DNA from: Actinomyces sp. zg-332
Lineage (GTDB): Bacteria > Actinomycetota > Actinomycetes > Actinomycetales > Actinomycetaceae
NCBI RefSeq assembly: GCF_011751945.2
Contig: NZ_CP064951.1
Coordinates: 124,001 to 188,000, forward strand
DNA: 64,000 bases
Direction of reading: 5' to 3'
In this document: positions 26,442-37,490 of the stretch, in pieces
Numbering within the stretch: position 1 is the stretch's first letter
Layout of the letters: every line of letters starts with the position of its first letter
Notes under the pieces: generated by a model
Database searches by the model: none
What the model was told of the DNA's origin: nothing
Seen by the model: only the letters and a program-made list of their open reading frames with translations
Translations under genes and position numbers: made by a program

Positions 26442-28559
26442 GTGGCACTTGACGTGCTTACTGACCTAAAAAAGGTTCGCAACATCGGCATCATGGCTCA
26501 CATTGATGCTGGTAAAACAACTGTTACTGAACGTATCTTGTTCTATACAGGTATTAACTACAAAATTGGTGAAACACATGATGGTGCTTCAACAATGGAC
26601 TGGATGGAACAAGAACAAGAGCGTGGTATTACAATTACTTCTGCTGCTACAACATGTTTCTGGAAGAACAACCAGGTTAACATTATTGATACACCAGGAC
26701 ACGTTGACTTCACAGTAGAAGTTGAACGTTCATTGCGTGTTCTAGACGGCGCTGTTGCTGTTTTCGACGGTAAAGAAGGTGTTGAACCTCAGTCTGAAAC
26801 AGTTTGGCGCCAAGCAGATAAATACGATGTACCACGTATTTGCTTCATCAACAAGATGGATAAACTAGGTGCTGACTTCTATTTCTCAGTACAGACCATT
26901 CGTGATCGTCTAAACGCAACACCAATTGTTATGACTTTGCCAATCGGTGCTGAAAACGATTTCGCTGGCGTTATCGACCTTATGAAGATGAAGGCTATTC
27001 GTTTCCCAGAAAAAGATGCTGATGGTAAAGAAACCAAGGGTTCTGTACTAGTTGAGGAAGAAATTCCAGCTGACTTGCAGGAAAAGGCTGAAGAATACCG
27101 CGAAATGTTGGTTGAAGCAGCTGCTGAAGGTACAGAAGAACTTATGGAAATTTACCTAGAAAACGGTGAACTTACAAACGAACAGATCAAAGAAGGTGTT
27201 CGTGCGTTAACAGTTTCATCACAGGCATATCCAGTATTCTGTGGTTCTGCTTTCAAGAACAAGGGTGTACAGGTAATGCTTGATGGTGTTGTTGACTATC
27301 TACCATCACCTCTTGATGTTCCAGCCGTTGAAGGTACAGAAGTTAATGACGAAGAGTCTGTAATCTCACGTAAAGCTGATGCAAGTGAACCATTTGCTGC
27401 TTTGGCTTTCAAAGTTGCAGCACATCCATTCTATGGAAAACTAACATACATTCGTGTTTATTCCGGTAAAGTTTCTCAGAGTGCTCAGGTTATGAACTCA
27501 ACTAAGGGCAAGAAGGAACGTATCGGTAAAATGTTCCAGATGCACTCCAACAAGGAAAATCCTGTTGAAGAAGCAACAGCTGGACATATTTACGCATTTA
27601 TTGGTTTGAAGGATGTTACAACTGGTGACACATTGTGTGCAATTGATTCTCCAATTGTTTTGGAATCAATGACATTCCCAGATCCAGTTATCCACGTTTC
27701 CATTGAACCTAAGACAAAGTCTGACCAAGAAAAGCTATCAATTGCTATTCAGAAACTAGCTGAAGAAGATCCAACCTTCACAGTTAAGTTGGACGAAGAA
27801 ACAGGTCAAACAGTTATTGGTGGTATGGGTGAACTTCACCTAGATATCATCGTTGACCGTATGCGTCGTGAATTCAAAGTTGAAGCTAACGTAGGTAACC
27901 CACAGGTTGCTTACCGTGAAACCATTCGTAAGACTGTTGAAAAAGTTGAATATACACACAAGAAGCAGTCTGGTGGTTCTGGTCAGTTCGCTAAGGTTCA
28001 AGTTACATTTGAACCACTTGAAACAACTTCAGAGAAGTTCTACGAATTTGAAAACCAAATTACTGGTGGTCGTGTTCCACGTGAATACATTCCTTCAGTT
28101 GATGTTGGTATTCAAGACGCAATGCAGTCTGGTGTCCTAGCAGGTTATCCACTTGTAGGTATCAAGGCTATTTTGGTCGATGGTGCATACCATGACGTTG
28201 ACTCCTCTGAAATGGCCTTCAAGATTGCCGGTACTATGGTTCTAAAGGAAGGTGCAAAGCGCGCTAATCCAGTTCTTCTAGAACCTATCATGGCAGTTGA
28301 AGTTCGTACACCTGAAGAATATATGGGTGATGTTATTGGTGACCTAAACTCCCGTCGTGGTGCTATCCAGTCAATGGATGACGCTTCTGGTGTTAAGGTT
28401 ATTCGTGCTCAGGTACCTTTGTCTGAAATGTTTGGTTATATTGGCGACTTGCGTTCAAAGACTCAAGGTCGTGCTGTATACTCCATGCAATTCGATACAT
28501 ATGCTGAGGTTCCACGTAACGTTTCTGAAGAAATTATTGCTAAATCACGTGGCGAATAG
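26442..28559 (+). CDS. fusA: Elongation factor G
   Basis: 705 aa, GTG start with GAAAGGG upstream. A translocation GTPase: G1 AHIDAGKTT, switch region [13 protein letters not shown]3 DTPGHVDF, G4 NKMD and G5 GSAFKNKG, then domains II-V with [16 protein letters not shown] and the C-terminal domain. No internal changes stand out. It lies between rpsG and tuf in the classical str order. Confidence 0.98.
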   Translation: MALDVLTDLKKVRNIGIMAHIDAGKTTVTERILFYTGINYKIGETHDGASTMDWMEQEQERGITITSAATTCFWKNNQVNIIDTPGHVDFTVEVERSLRVLDGAVAVFDGKEGVEPQSETVWRQADKYDVPRICFINKMDKLGADFYFSVQTIRDRLNATPIVMTLPIGAENDFAGVIDLMKMKAIRFPEKDADGKETKGSVLVEEEIPADLQEKAEEYREMLVEAAAEGTEELMEIYLENGELTNEQIKEGVRALTVSSQAYPVFCGSAFKNKGVQVMLDGVVDYLPSPLDVPAVEGTEVNDEESVISRKADASEPFAALAFKVAAHPFYGKLTYIRVYSGKVSQSAQVMNSTKGKKERIGKMFQMHSNKENPVEEATAGHIYAFIGLKDVTTGDTLCAIDSPIVLESMTFPDPVIHVSIEPKTKSDQEKLSIAIQKLAEEDPTFTVKLDEETGQTVIGGMGELHLDIIVDRMRREFKVEANVGNPQVAYRETIRKTVEKVEYTHKKQSGGSGQFAKVQVTFEPLETTSEKFYEFENQITGGRVPREYIPSVDVGIQDAMQSGVLAGYPLVGIKAILVDGAYHDVDSSEMAFKIAGTMVLKEGAKRANPVLLEPIMAVEVRTPEEYMGDVIGDLNSRRGAIQSMDDASGVKVIRAQVPLSEMFGYIGDLRSKTQGRAVYSMQFDTYAEVPRNVSEEIIAKSRGE

Positions 28560-28599
28560 TTTCTTTAGGATAAAAAATTAAAAAAGTAATTTATCCGAC

Positions 28600-28681
28600 G
28601 TAGTTAACTCTTAGCATTAATGACAATTAGGTGATAAAGTAGTAATGTAATTACCTAAATTACGGGTTTAAAGTTAACTAC
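28600..28681 (+). other. 10-bp inverted repeat framing the fusA-tuf gap
   Basis: GTAGTTAACT (28600-28609) and AGTTAACTAC (28672-28681) are perfect inverses 62 bases apart, with a weaker AATTAGGT/ACCTAAATT pair inside. It may form a leader stem before the tuf ribosome-binding site. Confidence 0.5.
28620..28648 (+). promoter_or_regulatory. Possible tuf promoter
   Basis: ATGACA (28620-28625), 17-bp spacer, TAATGT (28643-28648). An own promoter before tuf is common and would explain the 142-bp gap. Confidence 0.4.
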
Positions 28682-28701
28682 CAGAGTCCAGGAGGACACA
28701 A

Positions 28702-29892
28702 GTGGCTAAGGCCAAGTTTGAACGTACCAAACCACACGTAAATATCGGTACAATTGGTCACGTTGACCATGGTAAGACAACTCTTACCGCTGCTATCACA
28801 AAGGTACTACATGACAAGTACCCAGAATTGAATGAATTCACACCATTCGATCAGGTTGATAACGCTCCAGAAGAGCGCGACCGTGGTATTACAATTAACG
28901 TTTCACACGTTGAATACCAGACAGACAAGCGTCACTATGCACACGTTGATGCTCCAGGTCACGCTGACTATATCAAGAACATGATTACAGGTGCTGCACA
29001 GATGGACGGTGCTATTCTTGTTGTTGCTGCAACAGATGGTCCAATGGCACAGACACGTGAACACGTTCTACTAGCTCGCCAGGTTGGTGTTCCATACCTA
29101 TTGGTAGCTCTAAACAAGTCAGACATGGTTGATGACGAAGAAATGCTAGAACTAGTTGAAGAAGAAGTTCGCGATCTTCTATCATCACAGGGCTTCCCAG
29201 GTGAAGATGCTCCAGTTGTTCGCGTTTCAGCTCTAAAGGCTCTAGAAGGCGACGCTGAATGGGCAAAGAAAGTTGAAGAACTAATGGAAGCTGTCGACGA
29301 ATTCGTTCCAGAACCAGTTCGTGACATGGACAAGCCATTCTTGATGCCTATTGAAGACGTTTTCACAATCACAGGCCGTGGTACAGTTGTTACTGGTCGT
29401 GTTGAACGTGGTAAGCTACCAATCAACTCAGAAGTTGAAATTTTAGGTATTCGTGAACCACAGAAGACAACTGTTACAGGTATCGAAATGTTCCACAAGT
29501 CAATGGACGAAGCATGGGCAGGCGAAAACTGCGGTCTTCTATTGCGTGGTACAAAGCGTGACGAAGTTGAACGTGGTCAGGTTGTTGCAGCTGTTGGCTC
29601 AATCACACCTCACACCAAGTTCGAAGGTCAAGTCTACATCCTAACAAAGGATGAAGGTGGCCGCCACAAGTCATTCTACGATGGTTACCGTCCACAGTTC
29701 TACTTCCGTACAACTGACGTAACAGGTATCATCAACCTTCCAGAAGGTACAGAAATGGTTATGCCAGGTGACACAACTGATATTAGTGTTGAACTAATCC
29801 AGCCAATTGCTATGGAAAAGGGTCTAGGCTTCGCTATTCGTGAAGGTGGCCGTACAGTTGGTTCAGGTCGTGTTACAGAAGTTATCGAATAA
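28702..29892 (+). CDS. tuf: Elongation factor Tu
   Basis: 396 aa, GTG start 8 bases after GGAGGA. Delivers aminoacyl-tRNA to the ribosome. G1 [11 protein letters not shown], switch [15 protein letters not shown]3 DAPGHADY and G4 NKSD are intact, then the two beta-barrel domains ending [11 protein letters not shown]. Codon choice (CTA, TCA, ACA, CCA) is the strongly biased one of highly expressed genes here. Confidence 0.99.
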   Translation: MAKAKFERTKPHVNIGTIGHVDHGKTTLTAAITKVLHDKYPELNEFTPFDQVDNAPEERDRGITINVSHVEYQTDKRHYAHVDAPGHADYIKNMITGAAQMDGAILVVAATDGPMAQTREHVLLARQVGVPYLLVALNKSDMVDDEEMLELVEEEVRDLLSSQGFPGEDAPVVRVSALKALEGDAEWAKKVEELMEAVDEFVPEPVRDMDKPFLMPIEDVFTITGRGTVVTGRVERGKLPINSEVEILGIREPQKTTVTGIEMFHKSMDEAWAGENCGLLLRGTKRDEVERGQVVAAVGSITPHTKFEGQVYILTKDEGGRHKSFYDGYRPQFYFRTTDVTGIINLPEGTEMVMPGDTTDISVELIQPIAMEKGLGFAIREGGRTVGSGRVTEVIE

Positions 29893-29917
29893 TTCAGATA
29901 ATTCGACTTTACTTTAA

Positions 29918-29954
29918 TAAAAATGGGATTCACTTTTTGTGAATCTCATTTTTA
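29918..29954 (+). terminator. Bidirectional-type terminator after tuf
   Basis: TAAAAATGGGATTCAC (29918-29933) pairs with GTGAATCTCATTTTTA (29939-29954) with one G-U and a 5-base loop; T-rich on both sides. Confidence 0.95.
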
Positions 29955-30019
29955 TTTTAAATATCCTTTTTGATATACTTTATGCAATTGTCTTATTTAG
30001 GGCGTTTGGAGTATTACCC

Positions 30020-32149
30020 ATGAGTATAAAAGATACATTAGAGTACGGTATAGAGCAGGATGGTTGGGAATCTGTACATAGGATTATTTTTCCAATATCA
30101 GCCAATTATGACCGTGGTATTTTATATACTCAAGATGGTAGTGACAAATATAAGGTTTCCCCTAAATATCTTAAAGTAAATGAAACTTCTTACTATAGTG
30201 CAATACTATCTCCTAGTTCACACTTAAGTTTTGCTACTTATTTTAATTCTTTCCCTGCTGCTTATTGGAAGCATTGGACTCATGTAAATAAAGTTAGATT
30301 ATTTGTTAAGATTTCTGGTTCTGGAAAGATTTTGCTGTATAAATCTAATGTTAAAGGTGATTGTATTCTTTTAGATTCCAAAGAGTTTTCTATGAACTCT
30401 GAGGTAAGTAATAGAAATTTTGTAGTCGTTGAGGGTGGAAATACTAAGAACTCTGCAGATTTTGAAGTTGAAGGTGAAACTGGCAACAAGTCTTTAGGCG
30501 CTGTGGCTGAGGACAGAAGTGATAAAAACTCTTTAGATGTTGAGAATAGAAATACTACTAATTCTGCAGGCGTTGAGGATAACCATAGTTCTAACATCTT
30601 TTATTTTGATGTTTCATTAAATAGTTTTTCCAGCGGGGGATATTTATGGTTTGATGTAGTGTCTGATGATGTTGAAGTGATAGTAGAATCTGCTTCTTGG
30701 TGTGTGCCTATCTTAGAGCGAAGAGTCACCCAAAAAACTCATTCTAATATTGGTATCACTACTTTCAATATGGGTGTTGAATGCATTGCACAACTTGAAC
30801 GATTACAGTGCAACGAAAAGCTGATGGATCGTATTTGCCAGATAACTCTTGTTGATCAGGGTACGAATAAAGTGCGTGATACTCAAGGATATGAAGAACA
30901 AGCTGAGAAACTAGCTGAAAAGTTTAAGCTTATTGAACAACCTAATTTGGGTGGTTCTGGCGGATTTTCTCGCAGTATGTATGAGATGTTGAATAATCCT
31001 AATGCTGATTATGTTTTGCTTTTGGACGATGATGCTGTTGCTGAACCTGAAAGTATATTGCGTGCTATCCAGTTTGCTGATTACACTTGCGACCCAACTA
31101 TAGTTGGCGGTCATATGTTTAACTTAAATGATCCGACCGTTTTGCATTCTTTAGGCGAAAGAGTAGGAGGACGCATATTTTTCTGGGGGGCAGTTGATTC
31201 TACTTTAAGTAATATAGATTTTAGAGGTAAGTCAATCCGCTCCAATATTGCTTTGAATAAGCGTATCGATGTTGGATATAACGGCTGGTGGATGTGCTTA
31301 ATTCCTAAGGAAGTTGTAGAAAGTATTGGTTTATCTTTGCCTATTTTTATCAAGTGGGATGACGCTGAATACGGTATGCGTGCTGCGAATGCTGGATTTT
31401 CAACTGTTTCCATGCCTGGTGTAGCTGTTTGGCATTTGCCTTGGACTATAAAGAATGACAGGGTTGATTGGCAAGCTTATTATCATCAACGAAATAGGTG
31501 GATTACGGCTTTTGTGTCCAGTGATAGAAAGAGAGCTGGTTGGCTAGGTATACATAGTTTTGCAAACGATCTTGTACATTTGATTTCTATGCAGTATACA
31601 CCTGTTAAACTGCGTAACTTAGCTTTGAAAGATTTACTTGTGGGTCCTTATCACTTGCATAAGACTATTATTAGTCGAGCAAAGCAGGTGCGTGAGGAAA
31701 TAAAATCTAATCCAGATACAGTTATTCATTCTAACGAGAGTTTACATGAGCAGTTTGGTGAAGCTTTGTATGATTTACCTTTGGATAATGTTTCTCATAA
31801 GAAGATTGGAAGTGCAGGTTGGTTTTTTGCTAGTGTGAAGATTGTTTTACATCAGTTTAGGAAACCTAATAAGACCTATATTTCTGTTCCGAGGGAAAGA
31901 GTTAGTGCCGATAATGGTCGTTGGTGGGGGATAGGATTAAAAGATTCTGTTTTAGTGAATACACCTGATGGTTTAGGTGCATGGTGGTATAAGCGAAATC
32001 GTAGAAAATTTGTGATGAATTTGTATTATAGTGTCAAGTTACATTTGCGTGTTCGTAAAGAATGGGACATTTTGAAAAAAGTTTACAGTGATGCTTTGCC
32101 AGATATTACTTCGCCTGAAAGTTGGAAAGAAATTTTTGAGAGCAGATAG
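30020..32149 (+). CDS. GlfT2-like galactofuranosyltransferase (GT2 family)
   Basis: 709 aa starting at ATG 30020 behind GGAG; the longer frame from 29939 starts inside the tuf terminator and is rejected. N-terminal beta-barrel (LQRLQ-like VHRIIFP), then a GT-A domain: TFNMGVECIAQL, the DDD metal motif at about residues 336-338, NGWWMCLIP, FIKWDDAEYGMRA (about 440-452) and GVAVWHLPWTIKNDRVDWQ. These are the marks of the transferase that polymerises galactofuranose on a lipid carrier at the cytoplasmic membrane. Between residues about 133 and 192 lies a low-complexity Asn/Ser/Glu-rich stretch with NSA-VE-like repeats, absent from a normal barrel. Ends about 620 bp before the S10 operon. Confidence 0.85.
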   Translation: MSIKDTLEYGIEQDGWESVHRIIFPISANYDRGILYTQDGSDKYKVSPKYLKVNETSYYSAILSPSSHLSFATYFNSFPAAYWKHWTHVNKVRLFVKISGSGKILLYKSNVKGDCILLDSKEFSMNSEVSNRNFVVVEGGNTKNSADFEVEGETGNKSLGAVAEDRSDKNSLDVENRNTTNSAGVEDNHSSNIFYFDVSLNSFSSGGYLWFDVVSDDVEVIVESASWCVPILERRVTQKTHSNIGITTFNMGVECIAQLERLQCNEKLMDRICQITLVDQGTNKVRDTQGYEEQAEKLAEKFKLIEQPNLGGSGGFSRSMYEMLNNPNADYVLLLDDDAVAEPESILRAIQFADYTCDPTIVGGHMFNLNDPTVLHSLGERVGGRIFFWGAVDSTLSNIDFRGKSIRSNIALNKRIDVGYNGWWMCLIPKEVVESIGLSLPIFIKWDDAEYGMRAANAGFSTVSMPGVAVWHLPWTIKNDRVDWQAYYHQRNRWITAFVSSDRKRAGWLGIHSFANDLVHLISMQYTPVKLRNLALKDLLVGPYHLHKTIISRAKQVREEIKSNPDTVIHSNESLHEQFGEALYDLPLDNVSHKKIGSAGWFFASVKIVLHQFRKPNKTYISVPRERVSADNGRWWGIGLKDSVLVNTPDGLGAWWYKRNRRKFVMNLYYSVKLHLRVRKEWDILKKVYSDALPDITSPESWKEIFESR

Positions 32150-32438
32150 TTAGTGTTGTTGGATTTGTGATAATTTATTGTCTATTTAGTTGTATTAGGT
32201 AACTTTACTGCCAAGTTTTGTTAGTTTTAGGTACTTGGTACTTTTGGTATGCATGGTTAGTGTATGGTGTGTATTTAAAAGTTTTATTTATCAGGGTATT
32301 TATGGCTGTATTTGTTGATGTGGGAAAGTGTTTAAAAATCTCTGAAGGATTGTTTAACAATATTTTATAATTACATTATTGTAATTTGTTTTACGATTTT
32401 TCAAAGTTACTTTTAGATAAAACATTGAATTTTAGCCG
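32150..32438. other. Non-coding tract before the S10 operon
   Basis: G/T-rich, no gene or RNA recognised. The 22-bp repeats and the promoter follow. Confidence 0.5.
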
Positions 32439-32495
32439 TTATCCTGCATTCGGGCGTGTCTAGAAAAGTTCCATTATCCCGCATTCGGGCGTGTC
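32439..32495 (+). repeat. Two 22-bp direct repeats upstream of the rpsJ promoter
   Basis: TTATCCTGCATTCGGGCGTG and the next two bases (32439-32460) recur at 32474-32495 with a single T/C difference, offset 35 bp. Each holds a small dyad (CCCG-CATT-CGGG in copy 2). They lie 14 bp upstream of the -35 box, where an activator or repressor would bind. Confidence 0.9.
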
Positions 32496-32508
32496 GTGTG
32501 AAAAAACT

Positions 32509-32538
32509 TTGACATTTAGGCAAAAAAGTAGGTAAAGT
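32509..32538 (+). promoter_or_regulatory. S10-operon promoter
   Basis: TTGACA (32509-32514), 18-bp spacer, TAAAGT (32533-32538). The -35 is perfect consensus. The leader to rpsJ would be about 230 nt, long enough for L4-type or other leader control. Confidence 0.6.
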
Positions 32539-32773
32539 ATATAGTCGAGTCTGTTTGACTACCTTTAAAAAGTTTTCATGACAGATTCAGCCATTTAGAA
32601 ATATTTATCATTTTGATACAAATATTTGTAGATGGTGGACCATGTGTCCTTGTTGTTTATAATCGTTTCCACTAGGAACATGACAGTTTTGTAACAGTCT
32701 TTCTTAAGTGAAATACGACATCAAAACTTGATTGATATCTATTGGTGGTACTACGAAGAAGAGGTAAAACGGT

Positions 32774-33082
32774 ATGGCGGGACAAAAAATCCGCATCCGG
32801 TTGAAGTCCTATGACCACGAAGTCATTGACAATTCAGCACGTAAAATTGTTGAAACTGTGACTCGTGCTGGCGCTACAGTCGTTGGACCAGTGCCATTGC
32901 CGACTGAAAAGAACGTATTTTGCGTTATTAGGTCGCCACATAAGTATAAGGACAGCCGCGAGCACTTTGAAATGCGCACTCACAAGCGGCTTATCGACAT
33001 TATCGATCCATCTCCAAAGGCAGTTGATTCACTAATGCGTCTTGACTTGCCAGCGGATGTAAATATCGAGATTAAGCTCTGA
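32774..33082 (+). CDS. rpsJ: 30S ribosomal protein S10
   Basis: 102 aa ([19 protein letters not shown]), the usual length. First gene of the S10 operon. S10 joins the 30S head and, with NusB, binds boxA in antitermination. The loop [12 protein letters not shown] is intact. ATG follows AAGAGG. rplC begins 10 bp after the stop. Confidence 0.98.
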   Translation: MAGQKIRIRLKSYDHEVIDNSARKIVETVTRAGATVVGPVPLPTEKNVFCVIRSPHKYKDSREHFEMRTHKRLIDIIDPSPKAVDSLMRLDLPADVNIEIKL

Positions 33083-33092
33083 GGAATCTGCA

Positions 33093-33755
33093 ATGACTAT
33101 GACCTACAAGCAGGTTGCCGCAACTAAAGCGTTGCTAGGCACAAAGCTAGGTATGACTCAAGCATGGAATGAAGACGGTCGTGTCGTTCCATTGACAGTC
33201 GTACAGGTGGGCACCAACGTCGTTACGCAGGTGCGCACTATTGAAACAGACGGCTACGAAGCCGTACAAATTGGATATGGCGAATTGGACCCACGCAGGG
33301 TAACAAAGCCACTATCAGGTCACTTCGCAAAGGCAGGCGTAACACCACGTCGCCATCTAGTCGAAGTGCGCACATCGGATGCATCCTCCTACGAATTGGG
33401 TCAGGAATTAACAGCTGAAACATTCGAAGTAGGCGCTGCAGTCGATGTTACAGGTAAGACCAAGGGTAAAGGTACAGCTGGTGTTATGAAGCGTCACGGC
33501 TTCGCTGGTGTATCAGCTTCCCACGGTGCTCACCGAAATCACCGCAAGCCAGGTTCAATTGGTGCTTGCGCTACTCCAGGACGCGTTTTCAAAGGCCTAC
33601 GCATGGCAGGTCGCATGGGTAACGTTCGTCACACAGTCCAGAATCTAACAGTTCATGCTGTAGACGTGGAAAAGGGTCTAGTTCTACTAGCTGGTCCAGT
33701 TCCAGGTCCAAAGGGCTCAGTTGTTATGATTCGTAACGCAGCGAAAGGCATGTGA
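33093..33755 (+). CDS. rplC: 50S ribosomal protein L3
   Basis: 220 aa. ATG 33093 with GAGGA upstream; a second Met lies two codons later. L3 helps build the peptidyl-transferase region of 23S rRNA. The conserved [21 protein letters not shown] and [20 protein letters not shown] loop (the equivalents that reach the active site) is present, including the Gln-like position of PrmB methylation region. It overlaps the region of the rplD start by three bases at most. Confidence 0.98.
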   Translation: MTMTYKQVAATKALLGTKLGMTQAWNEDGRVVPLTVVQVGTNVVTQVRTIETDGYEAVQIGYGELDPRRVTKPLSGHFAKAGVTPRRHLVEVRTSDASSYELGQELTAETFEVGAAVDVTGKTKGKGTAGVMKRHGFAGVSASHGAHRNHRKPGSIGACATPGRVFKGLRMAGRMGNVRHTVQNLTVHAVDVEKGLVLLAGPVPGPKGSVVMIRNAAKGM

Positions 33756-33757
33756 TT

Positions 33758-34396
33758 ATGGCTGAAATGACAATCGATATCCTAGATGCTTCTGGAAAGA
33801 AGAATGGTTCAGCTGTTCTACCAGCTGATGTTTTTGACGTTGTTACAAACGTTCCATTGATTCACCAAGTTGTGGTGGCTCAATTAGCTGCTGCTCGTCA
33901 GGGTACACACGCTACTAAGACACGTGCGATGGTATCTGGTGGTGGTAAGAAACCTTACCGTCAGAAAGGTACAGGTCGTGCTCGTCAGGGTTCTACTCGT
34001 GCTCCACAGTTTGCTGGTGGTGGCACAGTACACGGTCCACAGCCTCGTGATTACTCACAGCGCACACCTAAGAAGATGAAAGCTGCCGCTCTACGTGGTG
34101 CTTTGTCAGATAGGGCCCGTGCAGGACGTGTACACGTTGTTACAGGTTTTGTTGCAGGTGAAAAGCCATCAACAAAGGTTGCTTTGTCAACTTTGAATGC
34201 TGTAACACCACGCTCAGCTTTGGTTGTTTTGCACCGTGGTGCTGATGTTGATGCACTATCTTTGCGTAACTTGCCAAACGTACATGCACTTTGGGTAGAT
34301 CAGCTAAACACATATGATGTTTTGGTATATGACGATGTCGTATTCACCTCAACTGCTCTAGATCTATTCTTGGGTAATAATGAGGGGGTAAACTAA
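33758..34396 (+). CDS. rplD: 50S ribosomal protein L4
   Basis: 212 aa. I choose ATG 33758 ([13 protein letters not shown]), which has AAAGG upstream, over GTG 33752. L4 lines the exit tunnel; the loop [20 protein letters not shown] is the part that reaches the tunnel constriction. In E. coli L4 also represses this operon; the long leader before rpsJ leaves that possible here. The stop overlaps the rplW start (TAATG). Confidence 0.97.
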   Translation: MAEMTIDILDASGKKNGSAVLPADVFDVVTNVPLIHQVVVAQLAAARQGTHATKTRAMVSGGGKKPYRQKGTGRARQGSTRAPQFAGGGTVHGPQPRDYSQRTPKKMKAAALRGALSDRARAGRVHVVTGFVAGEKPSTKVALSTLNAVTPRSALVVLHRGADVDALSLRNLPNVHALWVDQLNTYDVLVYDDVVFTSTALDLFLGNNEGVN

Positions 34397-34701
34397 TGAG
34401 TTTAGAACTTACTAAGAACCCACGCGACATTATTCTAAAACCTGTCGTGTCTGAAAAATCGTACAATCTAATGGATCAAGGAAAATACACATTCCTTGTA
34501 GATCCACGAGCAAATAAGACAGAAATTAAGATTGCAATCGAAAAGATTTTTGATGTCAAGGTCTCATCTGTCAACACAGCAAACCGTTTGGGTAAAGTAA
34601 AGCGTACTCGTAACGGTTTTGGTAAGCGTAAGGACACCAAGCGCGCAATTGTTACATTGCGTGAAGGTACTATCGACATCTTTGGCGAGTTGGCTGGATA
34701 G
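34396..34701 (+). CDS. rplW: 50S ribosomal protein L23
   Basis: 101 aa. Sits at the tunnel exit and docks the signal recognition particle and trigger factor. [19 protein letters not shown] and [20 protein letters not shown] are family signatures. Coupled to rplD by an overlapping start; rplB follows after 27 bp. Confidence 0.97.
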   Translation: MSLELTKNPRDIILKPVVSEKSYNLMDQGKYTFLVDPRANKTEIKIAIEKIFDVKVSSVNTANRLGKVKRTRNGFGKRKDTKRAIVTLREGTIDIFGELAG

Positions 34702-34728
34702 CCGCCGCTAAGAGAATAAAGGATCAAT

Positions 34729-35565
34729 ATGGGAATCCGTAAATATAAGCCAACTACCCCGGGTCGCCGTGGTAGTAGTGTGGCCGACTTTGCCGAGATC
34801 ACCCGCTCTGAGCCGGAGAAGTCGCTGGTTCGTCCGTTGACAAAGACCGGCGGCCGTAACTCAAACGGTCGAGTGACATCTCGTCATCGCGGTGGTGGCC
34901 ACAAGAGAGCCTACCGCATTATTGACTTCCGTCGTCATGATAAAGACGGTGTACCAGCAAAGGTCGCACACATTGAGTACGATCCAAACCGTACTGCACG
35001 TATTGCTCTATTGCACTATGCAGACGGCGAAAAACGTTACATTATTGCTCCAGCAAAACTAAGCCAGGGCGATATTGTTGAAAACGGACCTAAAGCTGAT
35101 ATCAAGCCAGGTAACAACTTGCCTCTACGCAATATCCCACTAGGTACAGTTATCCACGCTGTGGAACTAAAGCCAGGTGGCGGTGCTAAGATCGCTCGTT
35201 CTGCTGGTTCATCAGTACAGCTAGTAGCTAAAGAAGGTCGTTTCGCTCAGTTGCGTATGCCATCTGGTGAAATTCGTAACGTTGATGCACGTTGTCGCGC
35301 ATCCATTGGTGAAGTAGGCAACGCTGAACAGTCCAACATTAACTGGGGTAAAGCCGGTCGTATGCGTTGGAAGGGCCGTCGCCCACATGTTCGCGGTGTT
35401 GTCATGAACCCAGTGGATCACCCACATGGTGGTGGTGAAGGACGCACCTCAGGTGGTCGTCACCCAGTTAGCCCATGGGGTAAGCCAGAAGGCCGTACAC
35501 GTCGTCCAAATAAGCCAAGTGATAAGCTCATTGTACGTCGTCGCCGTACTGGTAAGAAGCGCTGA
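34729..35565 (+). CDS. rplB: 50S ribosomal protein L2
   Basis: 278 aa ([15 protein letters not shown]). L2 supports subunit joining and the peptidyl-transferase centre. The invariant [20 protein letters not shown] loop with its key histidines is intact. ATG has AAAGGA upstream. 12 bp separate it from rpsS. Confidence 0.98.
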   Translation: MGIRKYKPTTPGRRGSSVADFAEITRSEPEKSLVRPLTKTGGRNSNGRVTSRHRGGGHKRAYRIIDFRRHDKDGVPAKVAHIEYDPNRTARIALLHYADGEKRYIIAPAKLSQGDIVENGPKADIKPGNNLPLRNIPLGTVIHAVELKPGGGAKIARSAGSSVQLVAKEGRFAQLRMPSGEIRNVDARCRASIGEVGNAEQSNINWGKAGRMRWKGRRPHVRGVVMNPVDHPHGGGEGRTSGGRHPVSPWGKPEGRTRRPNKPSDKLIVRRRRTGKKR

Positions 35566-35577
35566 TAGGGGAATACG

Positions 35578-35859
35578 ATGCCACGTAGTTTGAAAAAGGG
35601 ACCTTTCGTTGATGAACATCTAATGAAAAAAGTAGATGCTGAAAATGAAAAAGGTACAAAGAACGTCATCAAGACCTGGTCACGTCGTTCGGTTATTACA
35701 CCAGACTTTCTAGGTCACACTTTTGCAGTGCATGATGGTCGTAAGCATGTAACAGTTTTCGTAACTGAATCCATGGTTGGCCATAAACTCGGAGAGTTCG
35801 CTCCAACTCGTACTTTCCGTGGACATGTTAAGGAAGACCGCAAAGGACGTCGTCGTTAA
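35578..35859 (+). CDS. rpsS: 30S ribosomal protein S19
   Basis: 93 aa. Head protein next to S13. [19 protein letters not shown] and [20 protein letters not shown] are characteristic. RBS GGGGAA is 4-5 bases before ATG. rplV begins 44 bp later. Confidence 0.98.
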   Translation: MPRSLKKGPFVDEHLMKKVDAENEKGTKNVIKTWSRRSVITPDFLGHTFAVHDGRKHVTVFVTESMVGHKLGEFAPTRTFRGHVKEDRKGRRR

Positions 35860-35903
35860 GACGCGACCTCTGACGAGCGAAAATTAAAGTAAGGCAGGAA
35901 TAC

Positions 35904-36269
35904 ATGAACGCCAAGGCGCAGGCACGATTCGTGCGTGTTACGCCAATGAAAGCACGTCGTGTTGTTGATATTATTCGCAACAAGGGTGCAATTGAGGCCG
36001 TAAACGTACTGCGTTACGCTCCTCAGGCTGTAGCGGTTGATGTCCGCAAAGTTCTTGAGAGCGCAATTGCCAACGCAAAGGTTAAGGCTGAAAAAGCCGG
36101 AACAGTTTTTAATGAAGCCGAACTAGTTATTGTTGAGGCTTTCGTAGATGGTGGACCAACAATGAAACGTTACCGTGCACGTGCACAGGGACGTGGTGGA
36201 CGTATTTTGAAGCGTACATCACACATTACAATCGTTGTTGGCACAAAGAGTGAGAAGGGGGACCAGTAA
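35904..36269 (+). CDS. rplV: 50S ribosomal protein L22
   Basis: 121 aa. Lines the exit tunnel and contacts all 23S domains. [16 protein letters not shown] and the C-terminal beta-hairpin [20 protein letters not shown], the macrolide-resistance region, look wild type. ATG 35904 follows AAGGCAGGAA. rpsC starts immediately after. Confidence 0.97.
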   Translation: MNAKAQARFVRVTPMKARRVVDIIRNKGAIEAVNVLRYAPQAVAVDVRKVLESAIANAKVKAEKAGTVFNEAELVIVEAFVDGGPTMKRYRARAQGRGGRILKRTSHITIVVGTKSEKGDQ

Positions 36270-36270
36270 G

Positions 36271-37068
36271 ATGGGTCAGAAGGTAAACCCAACTGGGTTC
36301 CGTCTAGGTATCACAACTGAATACCGTTCACGCTGGTTCGCTGATTCCACAGATAAAGGACAGCGTTACTCCGATTATGTTCGTGAAGATGTTGAAATCC
36401 GTAAGCTAATGACAGCTCGACTAGAGCGCGCTGGTATTTCACATGTAGACATCGAACGTACTCGTGACCGTGTTCGCATCGACCTACACACAGCCCGTCC
36501 AGGCATTGTTATTGGTCGTCGTGGTACAGAAGCTGATCGTCTACGTAGCCAGTTAGAAAAGCTAACAGGCAAGCAAGTTCAGCTAAACATTCTTGAAGTA
36601 AAGAATCCAGAAATCGACGCACAGCTTGTTGCTCAGGGTATTGCTGAGCAGTTGACATCACGTGTCTCATTCCGTCGCGCAATGCGTAAGGGAATTCAAG
36701 CTGCTCTACGTTCAGGTGCCAAAGGTATCCGCGTCCAGTGCTCTGGTCGTTTGGGTGGTGCTGAAATGAGCCGCGCCGAATTCTATCGTGAAGGTCGTGT
36801 GCCATTGCATACACTTCGCGCAAATATTGACTATGGCTTCTATGAAGCTCACACAACTTTCGGCCGTATTGGTGTGAAAGTTTGGATTTATAAGGGCGAC
36901 GTTACCGAAAAAGAATTTGCACGTTTGCAGGCTGAACAAGGCTCTCGCGGACGTCGTGGTGACCGTCGTGGTGGTTCTCGCCGTCAGCGTGATAACGCTA
37001 AGCAGGTTAAGAACGCTCAAACACCAGCACCTGAAGCAAAAACTGAAACAGAAGGAACGGAGGCCTAA
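36271..37068 (+). CDS. rpsC: 30S ribosomal protein S3
   Basis: 265 aa from ATG 36271 ([16 protein letters not shown]); a longer frame from 36235 would overlap rplV and is rejected. KH domain [20 protein letters not shown]. The tail after residue about 215 is rich in Arg/Gly and then Ala/Glu, as in other actinobacterial S3 proteins. S3 forms the mRNA entry channel with S4 and S5. Starts one base after the rplV stop. Confidence 0.97.
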   Translation: MGQKVNPTGFRLGITTEYRSRWFADSTDKGQRYSDYVREDVEIRKLMTARLERAGISHVDIERTRDRVRIDLHTARPGIVIGRRGTEADRLRSQLEKLTGKQVQLNILEVKNPEIDAQLVAQGIAEQLTSRVSFRRAMRKGIQAALRSGAKGIRVQCSGRLGGAEMSRAEFYREGRVPLHTLRANIDYGFYEAHTTFGRIGVKVWIYKGDVTEKEFARLQAEQGSRGRRGDRRGGSRRQRDNAKQVKNAQTPAPEAKTETEGTEA

Positions 37069-37070
37069 TA

Positions 37071-37490
37071 GTGTTAATCCCACGTAGGACCAAGTTCCGT
37101 CGTCAGCACCGTCCACATCGTACAGGTATGTCAAAAGGTGGAACTGAGGTAGTATTCGGTCAGTATGGTATTCAGGCTCTAGAACCTGCATACATCACTA
37201 ACCGCCAGATCGAGGCAGCCCGTATCGCTATGACACGTCATGTCAAGCGTGGTGGTAAGGTTTGGATTAATATTTTCCCAGACCGTCCTCTAACAAAGAA
37301 ACCAGCTGAAACTCGTATGGGTTCAGGTAAAGGTTCCCCAGAATGGTGGGTAGCACCAGTAAAGCCAGGTCGAATTATGTTCGAATTGGCTGGCGTACCG
37401 GAGCCGCTAGCACGCGAAGCTATGCGTCGTGCAATGCACAAGCTCCCAATGAAGACTCGTTTTGTTGTCCGTGAGGGTGGTGAAGACTGA
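37071..37490 (+). CDS. rplP: 50S ribosomal protein L16
   Basis: 139 aa, GTG start 37071 behind GGAGG. Needed for A-site tRNA placement. [20 protein letters not shown] and [20 protein letters not shown], with the arginine that PRMT-like oxygenase modifies in other bacteria, are present. The stop overlaps the rpmC start. Confidence 0.98.
   Translation: MLIPRRTKFRRQHRPHRTGMSKGGTEVVFGQYGIQALEPAYITNRQIEAARIAMTRHVKRGGKVWINIFPDRPLTKKPAETRMGSGKGSPEWWVAPVKPGRIMFELAGVPEPLAREAMRRAMHKLPMKTRFVVREGGED

Noticed and set aside
28968-29498. Antisense 176-aa ORF across tuf
   Set aside because: Shadow of the strongly codon-biased tuf gene; Ser/Arg/Thr-rich translation without family resemblance.
31185-31190. 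G6 run in the GlfT2-like gene as a phase-variation tract
   Set aside because: Six bases is short and common enough; recorded only as weak compared with G8 and G9.
32439-32495. CRISPR-like pair of repeats
   Set aside because: Only two copies, 13-bp gap, no cas genes; better seen as binding sites.
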